Assembly: GCA_948735595.1 (NCBI GenBank)
Contig: CAPXSA010000001.1
Coordinates: forward strand, 1-12,615
Direction: 5' to 3'
Source of the DNA: an uncultured Clostridia bacterium
Lineage (GTDB): Bacteria; Bacillota; Clostridia; TANB77; CAG-508
DNA length: 12,615 bases
Below are positions 1-6,900 of the stretch, piece after piece (within the stretch, counting starts at the first letter, position 1; each line of letters starts with the position of its first letter). The notes beneath the pieces were generated by a model, which made no database searches, was not told the origin of the DNA, and was given only the letters and a program-made list of their open reading frames with translations. Both the position numbers and the translations under genes were made by a program.

Positions 1-1
1 A

Positions 2-139
2 TTGGATGAACATACTAGAATTTTAAATGAACATTCAAAGACATTGGATGAACATACTAGAATTTTAAATGAACATTCAAAGACATTGGATGAACATACT
101 AGAATTTTAAATGAACACTCAAAGACATTGGATGAACAC
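2..139 (+). repeat. 42-bp in-frame tandem repeat, three full copies plus a partial fourth
   Basis: Copies start at bases 2, 44 and 86. A fourth starts at 128 and diverges after about 12 bases. The first two copies look identical and the third differs by one T-to-C change in the second EHS codon, so the expansion is recent. Each unit encodes two heptads, so copy-number change keeps both the frame and the coiled-coil register. More copies may lie to the left of the window. Confidence 0.9.
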
Positions 140-565
140 TCAAAAGAAATAACTAGCCTATCAGGAAGAGTAGATGGCTTGTCAGAAAAAGTGAATGGCT
201 TATCAGAAAAAACAGATAGCTTATCAGAAAAGGTAACTGAATTATCAGAAATAGTAACTGAACACAATGATATATTACTCTTCCATTCTGAGCAGCTTAA
301 TAAGCTTACGAAAAAAGTGGATTCTATTGAACAAAAAATTGATAATATGCATCAAATTCTTATTTTCATTGAAGATGACTTTTCTAATAAATCTGCAATA
401 TTATTTGATTGTCATTCTATTAATCAGGAACACTTTGGAAAAACTGACAAGGATATTGAAAATTTACAAACAGTTTCCAAAAATCATTCTAAAAGACTTA
501 TTTCCTTAGAACTTGATTCAAAGAAATACTCTAAACAGCTTGAACACTTATCTTCTTCGAAATAA
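2..565 (+). CDS. Coiled-coil protein with heptad and 14-residue repeats, 3' part only
   Basis: The reading frame is already open at the left edge, so the true start lies outside the window; the TTG at base 2 is a repeat codon, not a convincing start. The visible 187 residues begin with three near-identical 14-residue units (LDEHTRILNEHSKT). Seven-residue units follow (LSGRVDG, LSEKVNG, LSEKTDS, LSEKVTE), with leucine at the same place each time, which is the signature of a long parallel coiled coil. The C-terminal part (about residues 95-187) is less regular but still heptad-like and ends in LEHLSSSK. No signal peptide, membrane segment or catalytic motif is visible. From memory, the C-terminal half resembles an uncharacterised coiled-coil family common in Clostridia, but I cannot name a function. 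Phage tail-fibre or surface-stalk roles are possible alternatives without support here. Confidence 0.75.
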   Translation: MDEHTRILNEHSKTLDEHTRILNEHSKTLDEHTRILNEHSKTLDEHSKEITSLSGRVDGLSEKVNGLSEKTDSLSEKVTELSEIVTEHNDILLFHSEQLNKLTKKVDSIEQKIDNMHQILIFIEDDFSNKSAILFDCHSINQEHFGKTDKDIENLQTVSKNHSKRLISLELDSKKYSKQLEHLSSSK

Positions 566-576
566 GTTCTCGAAAT

Positions 577-635
577 ACAAAATGGAGTTTAATGATGTAA
601 TCCTAAAAAGGTTACACGATTAAACTCCATTTTGT
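577..635. terminator. Long hairpin between convergent genes, probable bidirectional terminator
   Basis: A perfect 17-bp stem is formed by 577-593 and 619-635. A second inner stem (TGTAA/TTACA plus CC/GG) closes a small A-rich loop. It lies 12 bases after the stop of the left coiled-coil gene and 12 bases beyond the mnmA stop, between convergent genes. The ends of the stem are A/T-rich on both strands (ATTTTGT), giving a modest U-tract in either direction. Confidence 0.7.
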
Positions 636-646
636 TATTAAGGTTC

Positions 647-1717
647 TTATATTATTTTTCCTCCACCTAGTACCATGTCATCTATATAAAATACCGCTGA
701 CTGCCCTGGGGTAATTCTCGAAACTTCCTCATCAAAAGTTACTTTAATGGTATCTTCTTGCACCATTTCAATAATAGCTGGATATTCCTTACTAGAATAT
801 CTTGTTTTTACCATTACTTTCATTGGACTTTCTAATTGGTCAATTAATAAAAAGTTAATCTGATTTACTAGCATTTCTTTCTGATAAATTTCTTTTTCTG
901 TACCAACAATTAATTGATTTTTTTCAGGTTTAAATCCTATTACAAATAGTGGTTCTGAATATGCAATTCCTAATCCTTTTCTTTGACCTATTGTATATCG
1001 GTACAAGCCTTGATGCTTTCCTAGAATTTCTCCTTTTAGATTAACAATATTTCCTTCTTTTGCTCTTAAGTTAGAATTTTCTTCCAAGAATTTTTTATAA
1101 TCTCCGTCTGGAATAAAACAAATATCTTCGCTATCAGGTTTGTTAGCTACTTGTAAGTTGTGCTCTCTTGCAACTTTTCTAATTTCCTCTTTACTTTCCA
1201 TATTTGCTAGTGGAAATACTACCTTCCCTAGTAATTCTTTTGGCATACTATATAGTACATAGCTTTGATCTTTTTCAATATTATTTGCTTTTTTCAATAC
1301 ATATCTTCCATATTCTTCACTATATTCCATTTTAGCATAATGTCCTGTTGCTAAATAGTCTATTTCTAACTCTTTTGCTTTTTGATACATATAACCAAAT
1401 TTTAAATATTTATTACATTCAATACATGGATTGGGTGTTCTACAATTTTTATATTGGCAAATAAAATCTTGAATAACATGCTCATTAAATTGTTCTTTCG
1501 CATTCATTGTATAGTGTGGAATTCCTAATTGGTCACACACTCTTTTAGCATCTAAAGTAGCCTCCAGATTACAGCAAGTGCTTTCTTGTTCTTCACCTTC
1601 CCACAATTTCAAGGTAACTCCATAAACTTCATAACCTTCCTTTTGTAGCAAAATAGCTGCAACAGAACTATCCACACCCCCACTCATACCTAATAGAACT
1701 TTTTTTCCTGTTTTCAT
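647..1717 (-). CDS. mnmA: tRNA-specific 2-thiouridylase MnmA (TrmU)
   Basis: This cytoplasmic enzyme makes 2-thiouridine at wobble position 34 of Lys, Glu and Gln tRNAs. It adenylates the uridine with ATP and adds persulfide sulfur that ultimately comes from a cysteine desulfurase. The 356-residue length is normal for the family. The N-terminal PP-loop motif SGGVDSS lies at residues 12-18. The two catalytic cysteines are both present: C98 in NPCIEC and C200 in SEDICFIPDGD. GHYAK at 125-129 and GQRKGLG at 244-250 are also typical. The ATG has a GGAGG site 6 bases upstream. It follows iscU by 75 bp and has its own promoter in that gap, so it can be made with the isc genes or alone. The neighbouring IscS is the obvious sulfur source. 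I see nothing damaged. Confidence 0.97.
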   Translation of the reverse strand: MKTGKKVLLGMSGGVDSSVAAILLQKEGYEVYGVTLKLWEGEEQESTCCNLEATLDAKRVCDQLGIPHYTMNAKEQFNEHVIQDFICQYKNCRTPNPCIECNKYLKFGYMYQKAKELEIDYLATGHYAKMEYSEEYGRYVLKKANNIEKDQSYVLYSMPKELLGKVVFPLANMESKEEIRKVAREHNLQVANKPDSEDICFIPDGDYKKFLEENSNLRAKEGNIVNLKGEILGKHQGLYRYTIGQRKGLGIAYSEPLFVIGFKPEKNQLIVGTEKEIYQKEMLVNQINFLLIDQLESPMKVMVKTRYSSKEYPAIIEMVQEDTIKVTFDEEVSRITPGQSAVFYIDDMVLGGGKII

Positions 1718-1753
1718 TTTATTCCTCCGAATTTTATGTTTGCATTTTCTTGC

Positions 1754-1782
1754 ATTCTACCATAGAAAAGTACAAAACTCAA
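1754..1782 (-). promoter_or_regulatory. Sigma-A promoter for mnmA
   Basis: Reading the minus strand, TTGAGT (1782-1777) is followed after 17 bp by TAGAAT (1759-1754), just downstream of the iscU stop. It leaves a leader of about 30 nt before mnmA. Both boxes match the consensus at five or four of six positions. Confidence 0.6.
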
Positions 1783-1792
1783 GCCCTTGTAT

Positions 1793-2182
1793 CTATTCCC
1801 TGCTCATTATTCCTTGTTTAGAATAATAATCCGCAATTGCCTTTCTAATCGCTTCTTCTGCTAAAACGGAACAATGCAATTTCACTGGTGGAAGTCCGCC
1901 TAATTCATTAACAACATCTTTGTTAGTTATTTGTAAGGCTTCTTCTAATGTTTTATTCTTAATCATTTCTGTTGATACACTACTAGATGCAATTGCTGCT
2001 CCACAGCCAAAAGTCTGAAATTTCGCATCTACAATCTTGTTGTTTTCTACCTTTAAGTACATTCTCATAATATCTCCACAGACAGGGTTTCCTACTTCTC
2101 CCACTCCATCTGCATTTTCTATCTTTCCTACATTTTTAGGATTTGCATAATTTTCAATTACCTTTTCATTATATGGTTCCAT
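1793..2182 (-). CDS. iscU: Fe-S cluster assembly scaffold protein IscU
   Basis: IscU receives sulfur from IscS, builds a [2Fe-2S] cluster and passes it to apo-proteins. The 129 residues cover the complete IscU/NifU N-terminal fold. All ligands are visible: C35 and D37 in NPVCGD, C60 in FGCGAAIASSS, and C104 in KLHCSVLAEEAI. LPPVK at residues 97-101 is the motif that in proteobacterial IscU is recognised by the HscA chaperone; no hscA lies in this window. A GGAGG site within the end of iscS serves the ATG, and the two genes overlap by 14 bases, so translation is probably coupled. The intact Cys/Asp/Cys/Cys set and the absence of the SufU zinc-site insertion favour IscU over SufU. Confidence 0.95.
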   Translation of the reverse strand: MEPYNEKVIENYANPKNVGKIENADGVGEVGNPVCGDIMRMYLKVENNKIVDAKFQTFGCGAAIASSSVSTEMIKNKTLEEALQITNKDVVNELGGLPPVKLHCSVLAEEAIRKAIADYYSKQGIMSRE

Positions 2183-3359
2183 TCTTTTCCTCCTCTAAAA
2201 ATTTCTCATATAAAGGCGACATCGCTCTTAGTCTACCTACAATTTCTACCATCTGTTCAATTAAATAGTCTACTTCTTCTTTTGTGTTATACTTCCCCAT
2301 TGAAATTCTAATACTTCCATGCGCTATCTCATGAGGTAATCCAATAGCCAATAGAACATGCGAAGGGTCAAGTGAACCACTTGTACAGGCACTACCACTA
2401 GATGCTGAAATTCCTTTTAAATCAAGATTTAATAGTATTCCCTCACCTTCAATAAAACGAAAAGAAATATTACTCAATCCTGGAAGCCCATTCTCAGGTT
2501 CACCATTAATTTTAATATATGGTATTCTCTCTTGAATTTGGCTGATATAGTAATCTCTTAGTTCTTTTAAGTGATTTCTATGCTCTTCTACATGTTCATA
2601 TGCAAGTTCAATTGCTTTTCCCATTCCTACAATAGCTGCTGTATTTTCGGTGCCTGCTCTTTTTCCTCTTTCCTGATGTCCCCCATTCATAAACTTTTGG
2701 AATACAATGCCCTTTCTAACATATAATGCCCCAATTCCTTTTGGTCCATAAAATTTATGTGATGACATAGATAAGCTATCAATATTCATGTCTTTTACAT
2801 CAATATCTAAGGTTCCTACTGCTTGTACAGCATCTGTATGGAATATAATTTGATGTTCTTTAGCTATTTTTCCTATCTCATCTACTGGCTGAATTGTTCC
2901 AATCTCATTGTTAGCAAACATAATGCTAATCAAAATGGTTTCTGGTTTAATTACATTTTTTAATTCTTCTAAATTTATTCTTCCTTTTTCATCTACACCA
3001 ATATAAGAAACTTCAAAACCTTCTTTTTCAAGTTGTTTGCAAGTTTCTAATACTGCTGGGTGTTCAATTTTAGAGGTAATAATATGGTTTCCTTTATTTT
3101 TATACTGATAGGCTACTCCTCTAATAATGGTATTATCTGCTTCACTTCCACCTGAAGTAAAATAAATTTCATTTGGTTCTGCATGAATAGCTTTTGCAAT
3201 TCTTTCTCTTGCTTCTTCAATAGCTTTTCTGCTCTCTCTTCCTAATTTATAAATAGAAGAAGCATTTCCATAGTCTTCTGTTAAATATGGCATCATTTCT
3301 TTTAATACTTCTTCATCTAGCTTTGTTGTAGCTGAATTGTCAAAATATATTTGGTTCAT
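2169..3359 (-). CDS. iscS: Cysteine desulfurase IscS/NifS family
   Basis: A pyridoxal-phosphate enzyme of 396 residues that converts cysteine to alanine and carries the sulfur as a persulfide for Fe-S assembly and tRNA thiolation. Visible landmarks are SGGSEADN at 69-76, H100 (the PLP-stacking histidine in KIEHPAV), D176 and Q179 (HTDAVQ), the Schiff-base lysine K202 in SSHKFYGPKG, and the catalytic C325 in SGSACTSGSLDPSHVL. The last motif marks the group I (IscS/NifS) enzymes, not SufS. The gene opens the isc operon behind a strong promoter. Its ribosome site AAGGAAGG sits 10 bases from this ATG; an out-of-frame ATG lies between them at 3366-3364 and would give only an 8-residue peptide, which could slightly dampen initiation. 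iscU overlaps its 3' end. Confidence 0.96.
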   Translation of the reverse strand: MNQIYFDNSATTKLDEEVLKEMMPYLTEDYGNASSIYKLGRESRKAIEEARERIAKAIHAEPNEIYFTSGGSEADNTIIRGVAYQYKNKGNHIITSKIEHPAVLETCKQLEKEGFEVSYIGVDEKGRINLEELKNVIKPETILISIMFANNEIGTIQPVDEIGKIAKEHQIIFHTDAVQAVGTLDIDVKDMNIDSLSMSSHKFYGPKGIGALYVRKGIVFQKFMNGGHQERGKRAGTENTAAIVGMGKAIELAYEHVEEHRNHLKELRDYYISQIQERIPYIKINGEPENGLPGLSNISFRFIEGEGILLNLDLKGISASSGSACTSGSLDPSHVLLAIGLPHEIAHGSIRISMGKYNTKEEVDYLIEQMVEIVGRLRAMSPLYEKFLEEEKNGTI

Positions 3360-3393
3360 TGTTCATTTTCCTTCCTTATTTTTTCTGGCTATT

Positions 3394-3422
3394 ATTATAC
3401 TTCTTAATTCCTACTATGTCAA
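3394..3422 (-). promoter_or_regulatory. Near-perfect sigma-A promoter of the iscS-iscU operon
   Basis: On the minus strand, a full-consensus TTGACA (3422-3417) and a full-consensus TATAAT (3399-3394) are separated by the ideal 17 bp. Transcription should begin near 3387, leaving a leader of about 28 nt. A promoter this strong normally needs repression, which fits the overlapping inverted repeat. Confidence 0.85.
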
Positions 3423-3430
3423 TAGGATAT
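3407..3430. promoter_or_regulatory. Putative IscR operator overlapping the iscS -35 box
   Basis: An imperfect 24-bp dyad, ATTCCTA-N9-TAGGATAT on the plus strand, is centred on the -35 hexamer. Known IscR sites of the Fe-S-bound type are about 25-bp dyads over promoter boxes of isc genes, and here the next gene upstream is iscR. Assignment to IscR is inference from position, symmetry and neighbourhood. Confidence 0.5.
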
Positions 3431-3444
3431 ACAAATAGAGACAA

Positions 3445-3470
3445 CACTACTATAAAAAGTTATAGTAGTG
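3445..3470 (-). terminator. Hairpin after iscR, likely weak terminator
   Basis: Perfect 11-bp arms (3445-3455 and 3460-3470) enclose a 4-base loop, starting 10 bases after the iscR stop. The sequence after it on the minus strand (TTGTCTCTATTTG) is only moderately U-rich, so termination may be partial and some valS-iscR transcripts may continue into iscS. An alternative role is protecting the 3' end of the message. Confidence 0.5.
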
Positions 3471-3480
3471 CTTATATCTC

Positions 3481-3873
3481 TTATTTTATTAAATCTTCCA
3501 AATTCTTGCTATCAACATAAGAATTGATAACATCATCTAGCCCTTTCCAAAAAGAAAATGTTTTGCAGTTTTCTTGTCTACTGCAGCCTTCTATAACACA
3601 ATCTGTGGGAGATAATTTTTCTTCCATCACACTTAAAATATCACCAACTTTGTATTCTTTTGGCTTTTTACTTAGCATATATCCACCACTATTTCCTCTA
3701 GCAGATTTCAAATATCCAGCTTTCAACAGTTTCCCAATAATTTGCTCCAAATATTTATTAGAAATTTCCTGCCTTTTGGCAATATCAGTTAGTGATATAT
3801 ATCCTTCTTGTTTTTGTGTAGCTATGTCTATCATAACTCTTAAGGCATATCTACCTTTTGTTGAAATTTTCAT
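3481..3873 (-). CDS. iscR: Rrf2-family transcription regulator, IscR-like
   Basis: A 130-residue winged-helix repressor of the Rrf2 family. The start MKISTKGRYALRVMIDIA and the recognition segment around residues 28-66 (LTDIAKRQEIS, YLEQIIGKLLKAGYL, RGNSGGYML) are characteristic. Three cysteines, C92, C97 and C103, fall where IscR holds its [2Fe-2S] cluster, so this one probably senses Fe-S status; the spacing C-x4-C-x5-C is one residue shorter in the first gap than in E. coli IscR. The AAGGAG site overlaps the valS stop codon and the gap to valS is only 9 bases, so iscR is the last gene of the T-box/valS transcript. A hairpin and a fresh promoter separate it from iscS. CymR is the main alternative, but it lacks this cysteine trio. 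Confidence 0.9.
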   Translation of the reverse strand: MKISTKGRYALRVMIDIATQKQEGYISLTDIAKRQEISNKYLEQIIGKLLKAGYLKSARGNSGGYMLSKKPKEYKVGDILSVMEEKLSPTDCVIEGCSRQENCKTFSFWKGLDDVINSYVDSKNLEDLIK

Positions 3874-3882
3874 TTTTTCTCC

Positions 3883-6561
3883 TTACAAGCTTCCTAATCT
3901 CTCTTCTACTTTTGCAAGCATTTCCTCATATTTTGCAAGTTTTGCCTTTTCCTCATTAATTTTTGCTTCTGGTGCTTTATTAACAAATCCCGGATTAGAA
4001 AGCATTTTTTGTCCTCTAGCAACTTCCGCTTCTAACTTCGTCTTTTCCTCTTGTAATCTCTTCTTCTCTTCCTCTAAATCTACCAAATCTTCTAATGGCA
4101 TATATAATTCTATGTCATCTTGCATAATGGTAATTGCATTTTCAGGAAGCCCTGTTCTATCTTTTTGAATAGTTACTTTTGTTCCAAATCCTAATTTTAA
4201 TAAAATTTCTTCTGCCTCTTTGATTTCATCTTCATATTGGTTCGTCACAAAAATCAACTCTGACTTCTTAGATGGATGAATATTTCTAGTAGCCCTTACA
4301 TTTCTAATTTCTACAATTAATTTCTTTAATTTTTCTATAAATTCTTCTTCCTTATCAAAGACAAACTTTTCTCTCATATCTGGCCATTTTGCTACAATTA
4401 AATCTTCTGTTCCAAATACAATTAAATGAGAATAAATCTTTTCTGTGATAAATGGCATAAATGGATGTAATAGCTTTAAAGAAGATGCTAAAATATGACT
4501 TAATACATCACTAACTGGAACCTTGATGTTATCATCATCGCTATAAATTCTAGGCTTAACCATTTCAATATACCAATCACAATATTCATTCCAAATAAAG
4601 CTATAAATCTTATCCAGTGCAATTCCTAAGTCGTAATTATCTATGTTTTTCGTTACATCTACTACTAATTTATCAAACTTGTTCAAAATCCATTTATCTT
4701 CTAGTCTAAAATATGTTGGGTCATATGTCATATTTTTTTCAAAAGCTTCATAACAAAAATCTCTTACCTTTTGCTCATCTGCTAAATTGCTACTTACGAA
4801 CTTTGCTGCATTCCATACTTTGTTAGCAAAGTTAGAAGCTTGCTCTAATTTTTCTGGCATATAACGGATATCATTCCCTGCTGAAATACCTAATACTAAT
4901 GAAAAACGTAGGGCATCTGTTCCATATTGATCAATAATCTCTAATGGATCAATTCCGTTTCCTAAGCTCTTAGACATTTTTCTTCCTTGACTATCTCTCA
5001 CAATTCCATGAATAAACACATCTTTAAATGGTGGCTTTCCCGTATGCTCTAAGGCTGAAAAAATCATCCTTGCTACCCAGAAGAAAATGATGTCATAACC
5101 AGTAACTAAAGTACTTGTTGGATAGAAATATTCAAAATCTTCTGTTTTGTCTGGCCAACCTAAAGTAGAAAATGGCCATAACGCAGAACTAAACCAAGTA
5201 TCTAACGTATCTTCATCTTGTTTTAGATGCATGCTACCACATTTTGAACATTTTTGTGGTTCTTGTTCAGCTACTATCACTTCACCACAGTCTTCACAGT
5301 AATAGGCTGGAATTCTATGTCCCCACCATATTTGTCTTGAAATACACCAGTCTTGAATATTCTCCATCCAGTTAAAATAAGTTTTTTCATATCTTTCTGG
5401 TATGAATCTAATTTCTTTGTTTTTTACCGCTTCAATAGCAGGCTTTGCTAAAGGCTCCATTTTAACAAACCATTGCTCTGAAATGTGTGGTTCAATGGTA
5501 TGATGGCAACGATAGCATTTTCCTACATTATGTGTATAGTCTTCTGTTTTAATTAAATATCCTTCTTTTTCTAGTCTTTCTACAATTTTTTGTCTTGCCT
5601 CTAATAATTCCATTCCTTGATACTCTGGTACTAAATTTCCCATTTTGAAATTAGCATCAAATACTTCTAATATTTCCAAATTGTGTTTAACAGCTGCTGC
5701 ATAGTCGTTAGGGTCATGAGCAGGCGTTAGCTTTACAGCACCTGTTCCAAATTCTGTTTCTACAAATTCATCTGCTATAATTGGAATTTCTTTATTCATG
5801 ATTGGTAAAACTACCATTTTACCAACTAAATCTTTATACCTTTCATCACTTGGATGAACTGCAACTCCTGTATCGCCAAGCATAGTTTCTGGTCTTGTTG
5901 TTGCTACAATAACATATTTTCCTTCCTCTCCTTTAATAGGATATTTAATATGCCATAAATGAGTTGGTTCTTCTTCATACTCTACTTCTATGTCGGAAAT
6001 AGATGTATCACAATAAGGACACCAATTGATTAGTCTTTTCCCTCTATAAATCAATCCTTTTTTATATAACTCAACAAAAACATGTTTTACGGCATTGGAT
6101 AATCCTTCATCCATAGTAAAACGTTCTCTTGACCAATCACAAGAACAACCTAATCTTTTCAATTGATTTAGAATTGTTCCACCATATTCTTCTTTCCATT
6201 CCCATGCTTTTTCTAAAAAGCCTTCTCTTCCTAAGTCTTCTTTTGTAATTCCTTCTTTTTTTAAATTCTCTACAATCTTTGCTTCCGTAGCAATAGAAGC
6301 ATGGTCTGTGCCGGGTACCCACAATGTGTTATACCCTCTCATTCTTTTATATCTAATTAAAATATCTTGTAGTGTTTCATCTAAAGCATGTCCCATATGC
6401 AATTTTCCTGTAATATTTGGTGGTGGAATTACAATAGTATATGACTCTTTGGTTTTATCTTCAGATGGTTTGAAATATCCTTTTTCATTCCACTCTTGAT
6501 AAATTCTGTCTTCAAAACTTTTTGGTTCAAACTTTCCTTCTAATGGCTTACGATTACTCAT
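3883..6561 (-). CDS. valS: Valyl-tRNA synthetase
   Basis: A class I aminoacyl-tRNA synthetase of 892 residues that charges tRNA-Val and edits mischarged threonine. Visible features are the HIGH-type signature HMGH at 55-58 (in PPPNITGKLHMGHAL), the editing domain from about 200 to 350 (TTRPETMLGDTG at 221-232), KMSKS at 528-532, the anticodon-binding helical domain after about 620, and the C-terminal coiled-coil arm after about 827. Cysteine pairs at 181/184, 349/352, 422/425 and 438/441 look like zinc knuckles. I chose the ATG at 6561 because AAGGAGGAG lies 5 bases upstream. A GTG at 6588 would add nine residues read through that site and a REP-like sequence. Upstream are DUF1653 and a valine T-box; downstream is iscR. 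Confidence 0.98.
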   Translation of the reverse strand: MSNRKPLEGKFEPKSFEDRIYQEWNEKGYFKPSEDKTKESYTIVIPPPNITGKLHMGHALDETLQDILIRYKRMRGYNTLWVPGTDHASIATEAKIVENLKKEGITKEDLGREGFLEKAWEWKEEYGGTILNQLKRLGCSCDWSRERFTMDEGLSNAVKHVFVELYKKGLIYRGKRLINWCPYCDTSISDIEVEYEEEPTHLWHIKYPIKGEEGKYVIVATTRPETMLGDTGVAVHPSDERYKDLVGKMVVLPIMNKEIPIIADEFVETEFGTGAVKLTPAHDPNDYAAAVKHNLEILEVFDANFKMGNLVPEYQGMELLEARQKIVERLEKEGYLIKTEDYTHNVGKCYRCHHTIEPHISEQWFVKMEPLAKPAIEAVKNKEIRFIPERYEKTYFNWMENIQDWCISRQIWWGHRIPAYYCEDCGEVIVAEQEPQKCSKCGSMHLKQDEDTLDTWFSSALWPFSTLGWPDKTEDFEYFYPTSTLVTGYDIIFFWVARMIFSALEHTGKPPFKDVFIHGIVRDSQGRKMSKSLGNGIDPLEIIDQYGTDALRFSLVLGISAGNDIRYMPEKLEQASNFANKVWNAAKFVSSNLADEQKVRDFCYEAFEKNMTYDPTYFRLEDKWILNKFDKLVVDVTKNIDNYDLGIALDKIYSFIWNEYCDWYIEMVKPRIYSDDDNIKVPVSDVLSHILASSLKLLHPFMPFITEKIYSHLIVFGTEDLIVAKWPDMREKFVFDKEEEFIEKLKKLIVEIRNVRATRNIHPSKKSELIFVTNQYEDEIKEAEEILLKLGFGTKVTIQKDRTGLPENAITIMQDDIELYMPLEDLVDLEEEKKRLQEEKTKLEAEVARGQKMLSNPGFVNKAPEAKINEEKAKLAKYEEMLAKVEERLGSL

Positions 6562-6566
6562 AGCTT

Positions 6567-6575
6567 CTCCTCCTT
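6567..6575 (-). promoter_or_regulatory. Ribosome binding site that fixes the valS start
   Basis: AAGGAGGAG on the minus strand is almost fully complementary to the 16S rRNA tail and lies 5 bases before the ATG at 6561. The in-frame GTG at 6588 lies upstream of this site and has no comparable site of its own. Confidence 0.85.
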
Positions 6576-6577
6576 CA

Positions 6578-6630
6578 TTTTGTCGCACTTAACTAACGTC
6601 CCCAAGTACGACATCTGTCCCTACTCTGAC
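6578..6630. repeat. REP-like palindromic element between DUF1653 and valS
   Basis: TGTCGCACTT (6581-6590) and AAGTACGACA (6604-6613) form a 10-bp inverted repeat with one mismatch, around a core ending in CGTCCCC. A related TGTCCC follows at 6616-6621. The words GTCGCACTT and CGTCCCC are, from memory, hallmarks of REP-type elements linked to IS200-like REP-associated transposases in Clostridia. It reaches into the last codons of DUF1653 and up to the valS ribosome site. No transposase is in the window. Confidence 0.5.
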
Positions 6631-6875
6631 AAGTTATACTCTTTTAAATTTTCTATTAATTCAAATCTCACTTTTTGTCCGGTAACATTATCTGGTCTTT
6701 CTGGAATTTCCTCTAAAAACATTTTCTCTGGTCTAACACATATAATATTAGAACCATCTAAATGTCTATACACGACCATTCTTTCTCTTGTTTCTGAGTC
6801 TAGTCCTACACAAATGACATAATAAAATGGTCCTTTAAAATGTCTGTACACTTCTCCTTCTTTTACTTCTTTCAT
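6621..6875 (-). CDS. DUF1653 family protein
   Basis: A compact soluble 84-residue protein of unknown function. The pattern GEVYRHFKGPFYYVICVGLDSET, then MVVYRHLDG, then VRPEKMFLEEI, then VTGQKVRFE, matches the conserved core of DUF1653, a short beta-rich domain found alone in many bacteria. An AAGGAGG site lies 9 bases before the ATG. It is the first gene after the T-box and is followed by valS after about 60 bases, so it is co-transcribed with valS and should respond to uncharged tRNA-Val. That suggests, without proving, a link to translation or amino-acid status. The last few codons (after about residue 77) overlap the REP-like element, so the tail may have been altered by its insertion. 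Confidence 0.85.
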   Translation of the reverse strand: MKEVKEGEVYRHFKGPFYYVICVGLDSETRERMVVYRHLDGSNIICVRPEKMFLEEIPERPDNVTGQKVRFELIENLKEYNLSE

Positions 6876-6900
6876 AACTTTTTTCCTCCTTCATTTTTAA

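Noticed and set aside
2..139. CRISPR-like direct repeats at the left edge
   Set aside because: The units are contiguous with no unique spacers, stay in frame and encode a coiled coil.
3357..3366. ATG at 3366 as iscS start or a leader peptide gene
   Set aside because: It is out of frame with iscS, encodes only 8 residues and is only 3 bases from the ribosome site; kept only as a remark on iscS translation.
3524..4168. Plus-strand open frame of 214 codons
   Set aside because: It is antisense to iscR and the 3' end of valS, both of which have unmistakable motifs; no ribosome site and a low-complexity Ser/Phe-rich product.
6562..6588. Alternative valS start at GTG 6588
   Set aside because: The added residues would be read from the REP-like element and from the strong ribosome site that serves the ATG at 6561.
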